From assembly GCA_030432235.1 (NCBI GenBank), contig JAUIHT010000003.1, forward strand, positions 372,001-436,000: a DNA stretch of 64,000 bases, written 5' to 3'. The stretch's first letter is position 1. Every line of letters begins with the position of its first letter. A program made the position numbers and the translations under genes. This document shows positions 42,717-53,686 of this stretch, piece by piece. The notes below the pieces were generated by a model. It ran no database searches, was not told the origin of the DNA, and saw only the letters and a program-made list of their open reading frames with translations. This DNA is from Verrucomicrobiia bacterium (GTDB lineage: Bacteria > Verrucomicrobiota > Verrucomicrobiia > Opitutales > Cerasicoccaceae).

Positions 42717-43170
42717 CGACCTCCACGATGACCTGAATTTCCACGGTGGAGTCCAGTGGCAAGCCGGAGACGGCCACGGCGGTGCGAGCATGCTTGCCCG
42801 CATCCCCGAAGACCTCCGCGAAAAAGTCCGAGGCGCCATTGATGACCTGGGGACTCTTGGTAAAGCCCGGCACGGCATTGACGAAGCCCTGCACCAACAC
42901 GATACGGCGCACATAATCCAGGCTGCCAACGGCCTCGCGGATAATGGCCGCACTGTTCATGGCGCAGACACGCGCGGCGGCGTAGCCTCCTTCCAGGTCC
43001 TGTGCTTCGCCCACCTTGCCCTGGTAGAGCATGTTACCGTCTACCATGCAGATGGTTCCGGCCAGGTAAAGCAGGTTGCCGGATTTTACCCAGGGCACAT
43101 AATTGCCTGCGGGCTTGGGAGCATCAGGCAACGTAACATCCAGGGAAGCGAGTCGGGATTCGTGATTCAT
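42709..43170 (-). CDS. RidA/YjgF-family protein
   Basis: The 153-residue protein is of the RidA/YER057c/UK114 family: GNLLYLAGTICMVDGNMLYQGKVGEAQDLEGGYAAARVCAMNSAAIIREAVGSLDYVRRIVLVQGFVNAVPGF, and then GKHARTAVAVSGLPLDSTVEIQVIVEVDA. The RTAVAV motif contains the Arg that in true RidA binds the carboxylate of the 2-iminoacid. RidA clears reactive enamine/imine intermediates made by PLP enzymes. The N-terminal extension (about 20 residues) fits the YjgF longer group (153 residues against about 128). Its stop overlaps the next gene's start by 8 bases. Confidence 0.88.
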   Translation of the reverse strand: MNHESRLASLDVTLPDAPKPAGNYVPWVKSGNLLYLAGTICMVDGNMLYQGKVGEAQDLEGGYAAARVCAMNSAAIIREAVGSLDYVRRIVLVQGFVNAVPGFTKSPQVINGASDFFAEVFGDAGKHARTAVAVSGLPLDSTVEIQVIVEVDA

Positions 43171-43206
43171 GGGAGCAGCTAAAAGCCGAAAGGAGATAAT
43201 AGAAAA

Positions 43207-43238
43207 GAAAAAAGCCCGGCTCGCAAGGAGCCGGGCTT
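43207..43238 (-). terminator. Rho-independent terminator of amtB-glnK
   Basis: A 10-base stem (AGCCCGGCTC with GAGCCGGGCT) with a 5-base loop is followed on the minus strand by a T-rich tract. It lies just after the glnK stop at 43270, separating it from the ridA-like gene. Confidence 0.85.
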
Positions 43239-43269
43239 CGAAAATTGCCTTAGAAAGGAATGGCGTGCC

Positions 43270-43632
<363 letters not shown>

Positions 43633-43672
43633 TTATATTAACAAGTTCAAGTACAAGTGTGCGAGAACTTGA

Positions 43673-45100
43673 TTAGCCCTTAGTGGCGCCCTGGAAGTCC
43701 GGATAGGCTTCCTGGCCGTGCTCACCAATATCGAGGCCCTCGTACTCTTCTTCCTCGCTGACGCGAACACCCATGACGGCCTTGATGATGCCGAAGACGA
43801 TGATGGAGAAGATGAAGGCAAAGGCACCGATGGACAGGGTACCAATGAGCTGGGTAACGAAGCTGAAGCCGCCGCCTTCCTGCTGGAAGATGGCCACTGC
43901 AACCGTGCCCCAGATACCACAAATGCCGTGCACGGAAACCGCACCGACCGGGTCATCAATCTTGATCTTGTCGAAGAACAGGATGGAGAAGACCACAATC
44001 GCACCGGCAATAAGACCGATGAAGACCGAGCCGTACAGAGTCACGGAGTCCGCACCAGCGGTGATGCCAACGAGACCTGCAAGGATGCCGTTCAGCGCCA
44101 TGGAAAGGTCTGGTTTTTTCAGCACAACCCAGGAAACGAAGATGGCGGCGAGGCCACCAGCAGCAGCGGCGATAGCAGTCGTCACGAAGACGAAGGAAAC
44201 GGCCTCAGGAGCAGCGCTCAGGACGGAACCACCATTAAACCCGAACCAACCGAGGAACAGGAGGAAAACACCGATGGTTGCCAAGGGCATGGAGTGACCG
44301 AGGATCGGCTTGATCTTGCCACCCTCGAGGTACTTGCCCTTACGCGCACCCAGCAGGATAACGCAAGCCAGAGCCGCGAAACCACCGAAGGCGTGAACGA
44401 GGGAAGAGCCCGCAAAGTCGTAGAAGCCCATGGCGTCGAGCCAGCCACCGCCCCATTTCCAGGAGCCGGTTACCGGATAACCGAAGGTCACCAGCAGCGT
44501 TGCGAAGATCATGAAGCTGGAGAGCTTGACACGTTCGGCGACAGCACCGGAGACGATGGTCGCGGCGGTCGCGGCGAACATGGCCTGGAAGATAAAGTCG
44601 GTCCAACCGGTCATGCAAAGGCCCGTGCCACCATACGAGAAGTCGGTGCCGCCATAGTCAGCCATTGTAAGCGGTGTCCCCATGGCGAAGAAGCCATTGA
44701 AGTCACCGGGATACATCGCGTTAAAGCCCCACAAGAGATACGAGATGAGGCCCATGCAGATGATAAACACGTTCTTGAACAAAACGTTCACCGTGTTCTT
44801 GGACTGGGCAAGGCCGGACTCGAGAGTAGCAAAGCCAAGGTGCATCAAGAACACCAGGGCAGCTGCAATCAGAGTCCAGAGGTTACTGATGGTGAAGAAG
44901 TCGAAGGTGGCACCGTAGGTTGCCACCAGCGCGAGGTAATCCTCGTCAGGCTCGGCAGGTGTAGGTGCGGCTTCTACAGCAGCCTCCACGACCTCAGTCA
45001 CTTCTTCTTGCGCCATCAAACCGGTGCTGAGGAGGCCCGAGATGAGACCCAGCCCGGCAATCAGCGCCAGTAGCTTGAATAGACTAGTTTTTTTGCTCAT
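43673..45100 (-). CDS. amtB: Ammonium transporter AmtB
   Basis: The 475-residue channel has a signal peptide, an acidic Pro-rich linker (residues 31-52), and eleven helices. The twin conducting His residues are in GSSLVHAFGG and SVHGICGIWG. The periplasmic gate and substrate site include the FNAMYPGD-type and WGGGWLDAMGF segments. AmtB conducts NH4+/NH3 and is blocked by GlnK. The C-terminal tail (EEEYEGLDIGEHGQEAYPDFQ) has the interaction region for GlnK. The first 50 residues are longer than in E. coli AmtB. It is the first gene of amtB-glnK and lies downstream of a strong sigma-54 promoter. Confidence 0.96.
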   Translation of the reverse strand: MSKKTSLFKLLALIAGLGLISGLLSTGLMAQEEVTEVVEAAVEAAPTPAEPDEDYLALVATYGATFDFFTISNLWTLIAAALVFLMHLGFATLESGLAQSKNTVNVLFKNVFIICMGLISYLLWGFNAMYPGDFNGFFAMGTPLTMADYGGTDFSYGGTGLCMTGWTDFIFQAMFAATAATIVSGAVAERVKLSSFMIFATLLVTFGYPVTGSWKWGGGWLDAMGFYDFAGSSLVHAFGGFAALACVILLGARKGKYLEGGKIKPILGHSMPLATIGVFLLFLGWFGFNGGSVLSAAPEAVSFVFVTTAIAAAAGGLAAIFVSWVVLKKPDLSMALNGILAGLVGITAGADSVTLYGSVFIGLIAGAIVVFSILFFDKIKIDDPVGAVSVHGICGIWGTVAVAIFQQEGGGFSFVTQLIGTLSIGAFAFIFSIIVFGIIKAVMGVRVSEEEEYEGLDIGEHGQEAYPDFQGATKG

Positions 45101-45178
45101 GACTATTTGTTTGCGTTATCAGAGTATTGTTTAACGAGGTTTGCTTAGGGTTGCAGAAACCGTCGGAGCACTCCCTTG

Positions 45179-45194
45179 AGCAATCGCTGTGCCA
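45179..45194 (-). promoter_or_regulatory. Sigma-54 (RpoN) promoter of amtB-glnK
   Basis: On the minus strand the sequence TGGCAC-N5-TTGCT matches the -24/-12 consensus TGGCAC-N5-TTGCW exactly. It lies about 80 bases upstream of the amtB start, giving a leader of about 67 bases. This promoter class needs an enhancer-binding activator such as NtrC, which is the expected control of ammonium uptake. A weak inverted-like GCGCACAGGGGTGGC further upstream (about 45280) could be an activator site but is uncertain. Confidence 0.82.
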
Positions 45195-45461
45195 ACTGCA
45201 TTTTTGGCCTCTGGAGCCACGTCCGATCAATGAATCAAGACGCACAAGACTCTTGCTACAAGTGAGTTACAGGAACGCCACCCCTGTGCGCAAAACCTGC
45301 CAATCCGTCATGTACAAAAATTTTACAAATCCATAAGACATTTTGACTGCTGACGGTCTCCAGCAGACGACCTTATGGTTACCTTATTAATCCTAGGTTT
45401 GTGAATCGATTGCGGATAAGATGACGTTGACGGAATCAGGCGCATTCCCGACGCTCCTCCG
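45195..45461. other. Divergent intergenic region upstream of amtB and dnaB
   Basis: Apart from the sigma-54 promoter at 45179-45194, this gap contains only a short hairpin around 45346-45365 (CTGCTG...CAGCAG) and AT-rich stretches. I see no RNA gene. A vegetative promoter for dnaB is likely here but no convincing -35/-10 pair was found. Confidence 0.4.
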
Positions 45462-46880
45462 GTGGCACAAAGAGACCAACATCGCGATACGCCTAAAATA
45501 ATCCAATGGGACAAGGTGATCGGGGACCGCACCCCGCCTCACAACGTCGATATGGAGCAGGCGTTGCTGGCCTGCATCATCCTGGAGGGGGGCGGCAACA
45601 GCTTCCCCGTCTGCATTCAGGAGAAGATCAAGCCGGAGTGCTTTTACAGCGGGCGCCACCAGCTCATCTACGCCGCCATGCAGAAGCTCTACCAGGCCGG
45701 CGTCAGCCCCATCAACGAGGTGCTGCTCATCGACCAGCTCCGCAAGGACGAGGCCCTCGAGCAGGCCGGCGGGGATGCCTATCTGATCGAGCTGACCAAC
45801 CGTATCGACACCCCGGTCGGCCTTCAACACTACGTAGACCGCGTCCGCGACGCCCACCTGCTGCGGGAAATCATCAAGGCCTCCAACGAGGCCATTGAGA
45901 GCGTTTTTACCGACCAAAGCGACGTTGCCGGGCTCATCGACTCGGTTGAGCAGCGCATCTTCAAGATCAGCGAAAACCGCATCAGCGACTCCGCCAAGCA
46001 CCTGAAGGAGTCCATCGACTCGGCCATGGCGCTGGTGCAAAACATGATTCAGCGCCGCGGGGAAATCACCGGGGTGACCACTGGCTTCATCGATTTGGAC
46101 AAAATGACCACCGGCTGGCACCCCACGGAAATGATCGTGGTGGCCGCCCGCCCCTCCATGGGGAAAACCAGTGTGGCCCTGAATATGGCCGAAGCCGCCA
46201 TCCTGCCCAGCGGCGACCGCAAACCCTGCCCCACCCTGATGTTTAGCCTGGAAATGGGCGCCGATCAGCTCGCCATGCGCCTGCTCTGCTCCCGTGCCCG
46301 CGCCAACATGACCAAGCTCCGCGACGGCTTCCTGCCCCGCGAGAAGCAAAAGGACCTCATGCAGGCGGCGAAGGAGCTGCAGGGCGCACCCTTCTATATC
46401 GACGACTCCTCCGGCCTGAACATCCTAGAGCTGCGCGCCAAGGCCCGCCGCATCCACAACCAGCTCAAGCACGGCCTCGGGCTCATCATCGTCGACTATC
46501 TCCAGCTCGTGGCCGGGACCGACCCCCGCGTGCCCCGTGAGCAGCAGATCGCCGAAATCTCGCGCGGCATGAAGGGCATGGCCAAGGAATTGAACATCCC
46601 GGTCATCGTCCTCGGGCAGCTCAATCGCGAGTCCGAACGTGAAAAACGGCAGCCCCGTTTGTCCGATTTGCGCGAGTCCGGCTCCATCGAGCAGGACGCC
46701 GATGTAGTGCTGCTTCTATCCAAGCCGAAGGAGAACCGGGAGAACGAAGATATGGAAGCGGACGTGGTGCCGCGCGATTTAATCATTGCCAAGCAACGAA
46801 ACGGGCCGGTAGGAAGCATAACTTTGCACTTTATTCGGAACCTGACGCGCTTTGAAAACTATACGCCTCACTCGGCTTAG
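45462..46880 (+). CDS. dnaB: Replicative DNA helicase DnaB
   Basis: The 472-residue hexameric 5'-3' helicase of the replication fork has the N-terminal collar (PPHNVDMEQALLACIILEGG and LRKDEALEQAGGDAYLIELTNRI) and the RecA-like motor. Walker A is ARPSMGKTSVALNMA and Walker B is GLIIVDYLQLV. LGQLNRESEREKRQPRLSDLRESGSIEQDADVVLLL contains the arginine finger and sensor region. No intein interrupts it. The start is GTG 45462. The last 29 bases overlap the bamA coding region, so replication and outer-membrane assembly genes are translationally adjacent. Confidence 0.96.
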   Translation: MAQRDQHRDTPKIIQWDKVIGDRTPPHNVDMEQALLACIILEGGGNSFPVCIQEKIKPECFYSGRHQLIYAAMQKLYQAGVSPINEVLLIDQLRKDEALEQAGGDAYLIELTNRIDTPVGLQHYVDRVRDAHLLREIIKASNEAIESVFTDQSDVAGLIDSVEQRIFKISENRISDSAKHLKESIDSAMALVQNMIQRRGEITGVTTGFIDLDKMTTGWHPTEMIVVAARPSMGKTSVALNMAEAAILPSGDRKPCPTLMFSLEMGADQLAMRLLCSRARANMTKLRDGFLPREKQKDLMQAAKELQGAPFYIDDSSGLNILELRAKARRIHNQLKHGLGLIIVDYLQLVAGTDPRVPREQQIAEISRGMKGMAKELNIPVIVLGQLNRESEREKRQPRLSDLRESGSIEQDADVVLLLSKPKENRENEDMEADVVPRDLIIAKQRNGPVGSITLHFIRNLTRFENYTPHSA

Positions 46881-49260
46881 CCCCGCGGCCCTCCCGCTGG
46901 CATTCCTGCTGCACGTCCTGCTCCTGCTGGCCCCCGGGCTAGCCTCCGGCCAAATGGCCGAAGGCGGGCAGATCGTGGACGAAATTACGATAACCTTTGA
47001 AGGCGCACAGAACGTCTCCGCCCAGAATGTCCAGGCACACATCCGGTTGCGAGTCGGGCAACCTTACAGCCAAGCCCTGGTGGACCAGTCCATCCGCGCA
47101 CTGTATGCCACCGGGAACTTCGAATTTATCGAGGTCAGGCGACAAAACCTGGCCGGAGGCGGCATCCGCGTGGAGTTCGTGGTGGTGGCCAAGTACCGCA
47201 TTTCCGCCATCAAGTTTGAAGGCAACGCCAACATGTCCGATTCCCGTCTGAAGGACGAAATCGACAACGAGATCGGCATGCCGCTGGACGAGGTGCAGGT
47301 CAAGCGGGACTCCACCAAGATTTTCCAGTACCTGCAGAAAAAGGGCTACACCAACGCCACCGTCAGCTACGAAATCGACCGCAACGAGGAGGCCGGCACC
47401 GGCGTCGTCATCTTTAAAATCGAGGAGGGCGAGCGCCTCAAGATCGACCACATCAAGTTCGTCGGCAACGAACACATCGATAGCGGCGACCTACGCGGGG
47501 TTATGGAAACGAGCGAGTACATCTTCCTCTGGTCCTGGCTCTCCGGCAGCGGCCGCCTGCAGGAAGAAGAGTTCCAGGACGACCTCGAGCGCCTGCGCAC
47601 TTATTTCAAGAACCACGGCTTCCTCGACGTGGAAATCCCCGAGTCGGAAGTCATGCTCGAATACCCCGATCCGGGCTGGATGGACATCGTCATCACCGTC
47701 CACGAAGGCCGCCGCTACTACATCGGCAACATTACCTTCGAGGGCAACAAGCTCTTTACCACCGAGGACCTCGAAAAAGTCCTCACCATTCACAGCGGCG
47801 ACATCTTTTCCCCCGAGCAAATCGATAAAAACGTCGAGTCCCTCAAGGACTTCTACGGCGAGGTCGGCTACCTCGACACCTTCGTCCGCGTGGAGCGCTT
47901 TCCGGACCTGGACAGCGGCAACATCGACGTCAAAATCATCATCACCGAGAGCGAGAAGTTCTACGTCGAGACCATCAACCTGCAGGGCAACACCAAGACC
48001 AAGAGCACCGTCATCATCCGTGAGCTGGCCCTGGCCCCAGGCGACGTCTTCGACCTGGTGCGCATGAAGAGCAGCCAGGCCCGTCTGGAAAACACACGCT
48101 ACTTCGACGCGGTCAACCTTTCCCCCGAGTCCACCAACCTGCCCAACCGCCGCAACCTGCGCATCACCGTCAAGGAAGGCCGCACCGGCAACCTGACTTT
48201 CGGCGCAGGCTTCTCGTCCGTGGAATCCATCGTGGGCTTCGTGGAAGTCAGCCAGAGCAACTTCGACCTGTTCAACTACAAATCGATGTTCCAGGGCGCC
48301 GGGCAGAAGTTCCGCCTACGCCTGTCCATCGGTACCCGCAGTAACCAGATACTGCTCTCCTTCGAGGAACCCTGGCTCTATGAGCGCGAGATCGCCCTCG
48401 GCTTCGAGATCTACCGCACCGAGAGCAACTTCCTCTCTGCCCAGTACAACGAAATCCGCACCGGCTTCGAAGTTTACTTGCGCAAACGCCTTTTCGAGCT
48501 CGTGGAAGGCCGCCTCTCCTACAGCCTGCAGGATGTCGAAATCAAAAACGTCGCCACAAACGCCCCGCAGGTCATCTACGATCAGCAGGGCAGCCGCAGT
48601 ATCTCCATGGTCGGCTGGAACATGCTCCGTGACACACGCGACAACTTCATCTTCCCGACCCGGGGCAGCCGCGTGCAGAGCATCACCAACGTCGCCGGTG
48701 GGCCCTTCTTCGGACAAACCGACTTTGTGCGGCAGGAGTTCCGCGGCGCCAAGTGGTTCAAGACCTTCGATTTCCTGACCCAGACAATTATGTTCTCGGG
48801 ACGTACCGGTACGATTATCCCCTACGACAACGATACCGTTCCGTTCTTCGAAAGCTACTATCTGGGCGGGCCCTACACTCTGCGTGGTTTCCGTTTCCGC
48901 CAGGTCAGCCCCTTCGCCAACAACACCAACACCGGTGGCGGCGCCGAGCCGATTGGCGGCAATACCATGGCCATGGTGCAGGTTGAGTACACTTTCCGCC
49001 TCTTCGAGCCCCTCGGCTTCGCGGTCTTCTACGACGGTGGTTTCGTCAACTACAGTGACCTGGACTGGAACACCGCCTACTACAACGACAACTTCGGTTT
49101 CGGCTTCCGCATTCTGCTCCTGGGCGCCCCGCTCAATCTGGACTTCGGCTTCCCCATTCAGAGCGGTCAGCCCATTCTCAACAACGCCGGCAGCAAAATT
49201 GGCACCTTTAACAACGACGGCGGCATGCAGTTCAACTTCTCCTTCGGCACCGTCTTCTAA
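46852..49260 (+). CDS. bamA: Outer-membrane protein assembly factor BamA
   Basis: The 802-residue Omp85 protein inserts beta-barrels into the outer membrane. It has a signal peptide (LSPAALPLAFLLHVLLLLAPGLASG), about five POTRA domains (residues 40-440, for example GQPYSQALVDQSIRALYATGNFEFIEV and ITFEGNKLFTTEDLEKVLTIHSGDIFSPEQID), and a 16-strand barrel. The barrel carries VEGRLSYSL and GGPYTLRGFRFR (the (V/I)RGF-type Omp85 loop motif, here LRGF) and ends in FNFSFGTVF. The start is TTG 46852, within dnaB by 29 bases, because no other start provides the signal peptide. It is followed by ompH and lpxD, the classic order. Confidence 0.95.
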   Translation: MKTIRLTRLSPAALPLAFLLHVLLLLAPGLASGQMAEGGQIVDEITITFEGAQNVSAQNVQAHIRLRVGQPYSQALVDQSIRALYATGNFEFIEVRRQNLAGGGIRVEFVVVAKYRISAIKFEGNANMSDSRLKDEIDNEIGMPLDEVQVKRDSTKIFQYLQKKGYTNATVSYEIDRNEEAGTGVVIFKIEEGERLKIDHIKFVGNEHIDSGDLRGVMETSEYIFLWSWLSGSGRLQEEEFQDDLERLRTYFKNHGFLDVEIPESEVMLEYPDPGWMDIVITVHEGRRYYIGNITFEGNKLFTTEDLEKVLTIHSGDIFSPEQIDKNVESLKDFYGEVGYLDTFVRVERFPDLDSGNIDVKIIITESEKFYVETINLQGNTKTKSTVIIRELALAPGDVFDLVRMKSSQARLENTRYFDAVNLSPESTNLPNRRNLRITVKEGRTGNLTFGAGFSSVESIVGFVEVSQSNFDLFNYKSMFQGAGQKFRLRLSIGTRSNQILLSFEEPWLYEREIALGFEIYRTESNFLSAQYNEIRTGFEVYLRKRLFELVEGRLSYSLQDVEIKNVATNAPQVIYDQQGSRSISMVGWNMLRDTRDNFIFPTRGSRVQSITNVAGGPFFGQTDFVRQEFRGAKWFKTFDFLTQTIMFSGRTGTIIPYDNDTVPFFESYYLGGPYTLRGFRFRQVSPFANNTNTGGGAEPIGGNTMAMVQVEYTFRLFEPLGFAVFYDGGFVNYSDLDWNTAYYNDNFGFGFRILLLGAPLNLDFGFPIQSGQPILNNAGSKIGTFNNDGGMQFNFSFGTVF

Positions 49261-49371
49261 TTGCGGGCTTTTTTCAGAAAAGGAACTAATCACGCTTTTT
49301 CCTTTCAAATACTGACTTGGACGCTATTTATCATACTTTTCGCATCTATTTAAAACCACCTACGCAATCTC

Positions 49372-49929
49372 ATGATTAAGAAAATCTCCCTCGTGACCGC
49401 CCTGATGTTCTTCGCGGTCTTTGCTTACGCCCAGAAAACGCCTCTCGTGCTGACCGTCGATATGGGGCAGCTTTACAACGACTACTGGAAGGCCCAGGAA
49501 GCCCAGGAGAAGTTCAACAGCTCCGTTGAAAACGCCCAGCAGGAAATCCAGACCATGATCGACGAAGGCATGGCCATGGCTCAAGACCTTCAGGGCATGC
49601 AGGAGAAGCTGAACAATCCTGCCCTCTCCGAGGACGCCAAGAAGGAAATCGCCACCGAGGCCCAGGCAAAAGCCAACCTCATCCGCCAGAAGGAACTGGA
49701 TGTGAACAACTACCGCCAGCAGACGGACCGCACCTTGCAGCAGCGCCGCCAGTCCATCGTCAATCTCCACCTCAGCGAGATCAAGGAAGTCGTGGTGGAA
49801 GTGGCCAAGTCCAAAGGCGCCGACCTGGTGCTCAACACCAACGGTCTCGCCGTCGTTTACTTCGACCCCTCCTTCGACGTCACTCAGGACGTTCTGGCCA
49901 AGCTTAACGCCAACAAGCCGCAGGAGTAA
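49372..49929 (+). CDS. OmpH/Skp-family periplasmic chaperone
   Basis: The 185-residue protein has a signal peptide (MIKKISLVTALMFFAVFAYA) and a long coiled-coil middle (about 45-140, rich in Gln/Glu/Ala). It ends with the conserved beta-strand segment SKGADLVLNTNGLAVVYFDPSFDVTQDVLAKLN. That layout is Skp/OmpH: a trimeric chaperone with helical tentacles that carries unfolded outer-membrane proteins to BamA. It lies between bamA and lpxD, as in most diderms, and has its own terminator after the stop. Confidence 0.9.
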   Translation: MIKKISLVTALMFFAVFAYAQKTPLVLTVDMGQLYNDYWKAQEAQEKFNSSVENAQQEIQTMIDEGMAMAQDLQGMQEKLNNPALSEDAKKEIATEAQAKANLIRQKELDVNNYRQQTDRTLQQRRQSIVNLHLSEIKEVVVEVAKSKGADLVLNTNGLAVVYFDPSFDVTQDVLAKLNANKPQE

Positions 49930-49943
49930 GCACTCTTTCACTG

Positions 49944-49974
49944 AGCCCCGTGCTGCAAGGCACGGGGCTTTTTT
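49944..49974 (+). terminator. Rho-independent terminator after ompH
   Basis: A perfect 10-base stem, AGCCCCGTGC (49944-49953) with GCACGGGGCT (49960-49969), and a 6-base loop are followed by T residues. It lies just after the ompH stop and before lpxD. Confidence 0.93.
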
Positions 49975-50033
49975 ATTTTTAGATTTCGGTATTACTTGCT
50001 CGGCTCAATGCGGATACGCTAGCGTAACCCAAA

Positions 50034-51074
50034 ATGGACATCGAATTTACCCTCGAACAGATAGCCCAGCTCGTGTCAGCCAGCGCGGTGGAAGGCCAGG
50101 CAGGCCAGACCGTGAGCAGCATTGCGTCCCTTTCTCAGGCTGGCCCCGGGGATTTGTCCTTCCTCGGTAATAAAAAATACACGCCCGAGGTCGCGGGCTG
50201 CCGCGCCAGCGTCGTGCTCCTCCCGCCGGACTACGAAGGCACACCCACCGAAGGCCAGGCCTTTGTGCGCGTGGAAAACCCCTCGCTGGCCCTGGCCGCC
50301 CTCTGTACGGAAATCGAGCGCCGCCTGCACCCCGTACCCGTTGCGGGCATTCACCCCAGCGCCGTAGTGGCGGACACCGCCGAGGTTGATGCCACTGCCA
50401 CAGTCGGCCCGCAGTGCGTCATCGAGGCGGGTTCCAAGGTCGGCCCCGGGACGGTACTGGCCGCACAAGTCTATATCGGACGCGACGCGGTCGTCGGGGA
50501 GAATTGCATGCTGCGTCCCCACGCGACTGTCGGCGACCGCTGCGTGCTCGGTGCGCGCGTCACCCTGCATGCCGGGGTCGTGGTCGGCTCGGACGGCTTC
50601 GGCTACGAGACCGTCAACGGCGTCCACCAAAAGGTCCCGCAAATCGGCAACGTCGTCATCGAGGACGATGTGGAAATCGGGGCCAACTCGACCATCGACC
50701 GCGCCCGCTTCAGCAGTACGCGCATCGGCCAAGGCACCAAAATCGACAACCTGGTGCAGATTGCCCACAACGTCGAAACCGGCAAAGGCTGCATTATCGT
50801 GGCCCAAACCGGCATCGGCGGCAGCACAACCCTGGAGGACTACGTCATCCTGGCCGGGCAAACCGGCATTGCCGGCCATCTGCGCCTGTCCCAAGGTACG
50901 ATTCTGGCCGCTCAATCCGGACTGCACAATAACACGAAGCCCGGCGACAGGCTCTTCGGCACTCCCGCCATCGAGGCCAAGCTGGCCTACAAGACCGACG
51001 TTTTGAAAAAGCGGCTACCCGAATTGTTCAAAAGAGTTGCCAAGTTGGAAGAGGACATGAAAGGTAACGCCTAA
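50034..51074 (+). CDS. lpxD: UDP-3-O-acylglucosamine N-acyltransferase LpxD
   Basis: The 346-residue enzyme adds the second acyl chain in lipid A synthesis (third committed step). The N-terminal domain ([34 protein letters not shown]) binds uridine. The left-handed beta-helix (about 105-300) is built of hexapeptide repeats and contains [15 protein letters not shown] (nucleotide site) and [42 protein letters not shown], with catalytic His in IAHN. A C-terminal helix ([18 protein letters not shown]) packs the trimer. It confirms a Gram-negative lipid A-making cell. prs follows five bases later. Confidence 0.95.
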   Translation: MDIEFTLEQIAQLVSASAVEGQAGQTVSSIASLSQAGPGDLSFLGNKKYTPEVAGCRASVVLLPPDYEGTPTEGQAFVRVENPSLALAALCTEIERRLHPVPVAGIHPSAVVADTAEVDATATVGPQCVIEAGSKVGPGTVLAAQVYIGRDAVVGENCMLRPHATVGDRCVLGARVTLHAGVVVGSDGFGYETVNGVHQKVPQIGNVVIEDDVEIGANSTIDRARFSSTRIGQGTKIDNLVQIAHNVETGKGCIIVAQTGIGGSTTLEDYVILAGQTGIAGHLRLSQGTILAAQSGLHNNTKPGDRLFGTPAIEAKLAYKTDVLKKRLPELFKRVAKLEEDMKGNA

Positions 51075-51078
51075 ACCT

Positions 51079-52029
51079 ATGCTGGAAAACGAACTGAAGG
51101 TCTTCACCGGCAACGCCAACCCCAAGTTGGCCGAGGAAATCTGCGAAAAAATAGGCATCCCCCTCGGCAAGGCTACGGTCACGACCTTCCCCGACGGCGA
51201 GACCTTCGTCCGCATCGACGAGAACATCCGAGGTCGCGATGTTTTCATCATTCAGCCCACCAGCTCGCCGGCCAATCAGCAGCTCATGGAGCTGCTCATC
51301 ATGATCGACGCCGCCCGGCGCGCCTCGGCCAGCCGCATCAGCGCGGTGCTACCCTTCTTCGGCTATGCCCGGCAGGACCGCAAGGACCAGCCCCGCGTGC
51401 CCATCACGGCCAAGCTCGTGGCCAACCTCATCACCGCAGCCGGCGCCAATCGCGTGCTCACTATGGACCTGCACGCGCAGCAGATTCAGGGCTTTTTCGA
51501 CATCCCCGTCGATCATCTCTACGCCTCGCCCGTCTTTTCCGACTACCTCCGCAAGCTCAAGCTCGAGACCGATCTGGTGGTTTACTCGCCTGATGTCGGC
51601 GGCATGAAGATGGCGGCGGCCTACGCCAGCATTCTCAACGCGCCCCTCGGCTTTGTCGCCAAAAAGCGCACCAGCGCCACCGACGTGCATGCCTTCAACC
51701 TCATCGGCGACGTCCAGAACAAGGACATCCTCCTGGTCGACGACATGACCGAGACCGCCGGTACCCTGACCGCCGCCGCCAAGCTCCTCAAGGACAACGG
51801 CGCCCGCAGCGTCCGCGCGGCCGTCAGCCATGGCGTGCTGAACGACATCGGCTACGAGCGCCTGTCCAAAGGCATCCTGGACGAGCTCATCACCACCAAT
51901 TCGACCCCCGTGGAGCCCCGTGGTCTGCCGATCACCGTGCTGAGTGTGGCCGACATCCTCGGCAAAGCCATCAAGCACATCCACAGCAACGAATCCGTCA
52001 CCGATTTGTTTGAGATTAAGGGCTTCTGA
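51079..52029 (+). CDS. prs: Ribose-phosphate pyrophosphokinase (PRPP synthase)
   Basis: The 316-residue enzyme makes PRPP from ribose-5-phosphate and ATP for purine, pyrimidine, His and Trp synthesis. Signatures are TTFPDGETFVRIDENIRGRDVFIIQPTSSPANQQLMELLIMIDAARRASA, FGYARQDRKDQPR (catalytic flexible-loop region), SPDVGGMKMAAAYA (divalent-cation site), and the PRPP-binding VDDMTETAGTLTAAAKLLKDNGA. Length matches the class I family. It lies directly after lpxD with a 4-base gap, so they are probably co-transcribed. Confidence 0.96.
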   Translation: MLENELKVFTGNANPKLAEEICEKIGIPLGKATVTTFPDGETFVRIDENIRGRDVFIIQPTSSPANQQLMELLIMIDAARRASASRISAVLPFFGYARQDRKDQPRVPITAKLVANLITAAGANRVLTMDLHAQQIQGFFDIPVDHLYASPVFSDYLRKLKLETDLVVYSPDVGGMKMAAAYASILNAPLGFVAKKRTSATDVHAFNLIGDVQNKDILLVDDMTETAGTLTAAAKLLKDNGARSVRAAVSHGVLNDIGYERLSKGILDELITTNSTPVEPRGLPITVLSVADILGKAIKHIHSNESVTDLFEIKGF

Positions 52030-52092
52030 TCAAGATGCCTCTTGGGCTTGTCTGGAACTTAAGCCCGGTTATGCTTGTTTAAGGAAACACTT

Positions 52093-53585
<1,493 letters not shown>

Positions 53586-53598
<13 letters not shown>

Positions 53599-53680
53599 TA
53601 GAAGCAAAGCGATGAAGTGAGACGATCGCAGAACTCGAAACGTATTTACTTCATCTTTCATCTCTCTTCTTTCATCTTTG
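53586..53680. repeat. Heptad inverted repeat, copy F, between the DegP-like gene and mrdA
   Basis: The left arm (53586-53623) includes the last codons and stop of the protease gene. The right arm is 53645-53680. On the pyrimidine strand both read ACTTCATC, then 7-bp units, then TTCATCTTT; the flanking units are identical and the middle ones differ. The right arm is CTTCATC, TTTCATC, TCTCTTC, TTTCATC in 7-bp steps. The arm ends seven bases before the PBP2 ATG. Confidence 0.65.
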
Positions 53681-53686
53681 TCCATC

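Noticed and set aside
42717-42953. N-terminal extension of the propeller protein in the same frame
   Set aside because: This stretch is a shadow of the ridA-like gene. A start at 42716 gives an 8-base overlap and a normal N terminus.
43718-45073. 451-residue ORF antisense to amtB
   Set aside because: A shadow: highly charged, non-membrane sequence opposite an unmistakable AmtB.
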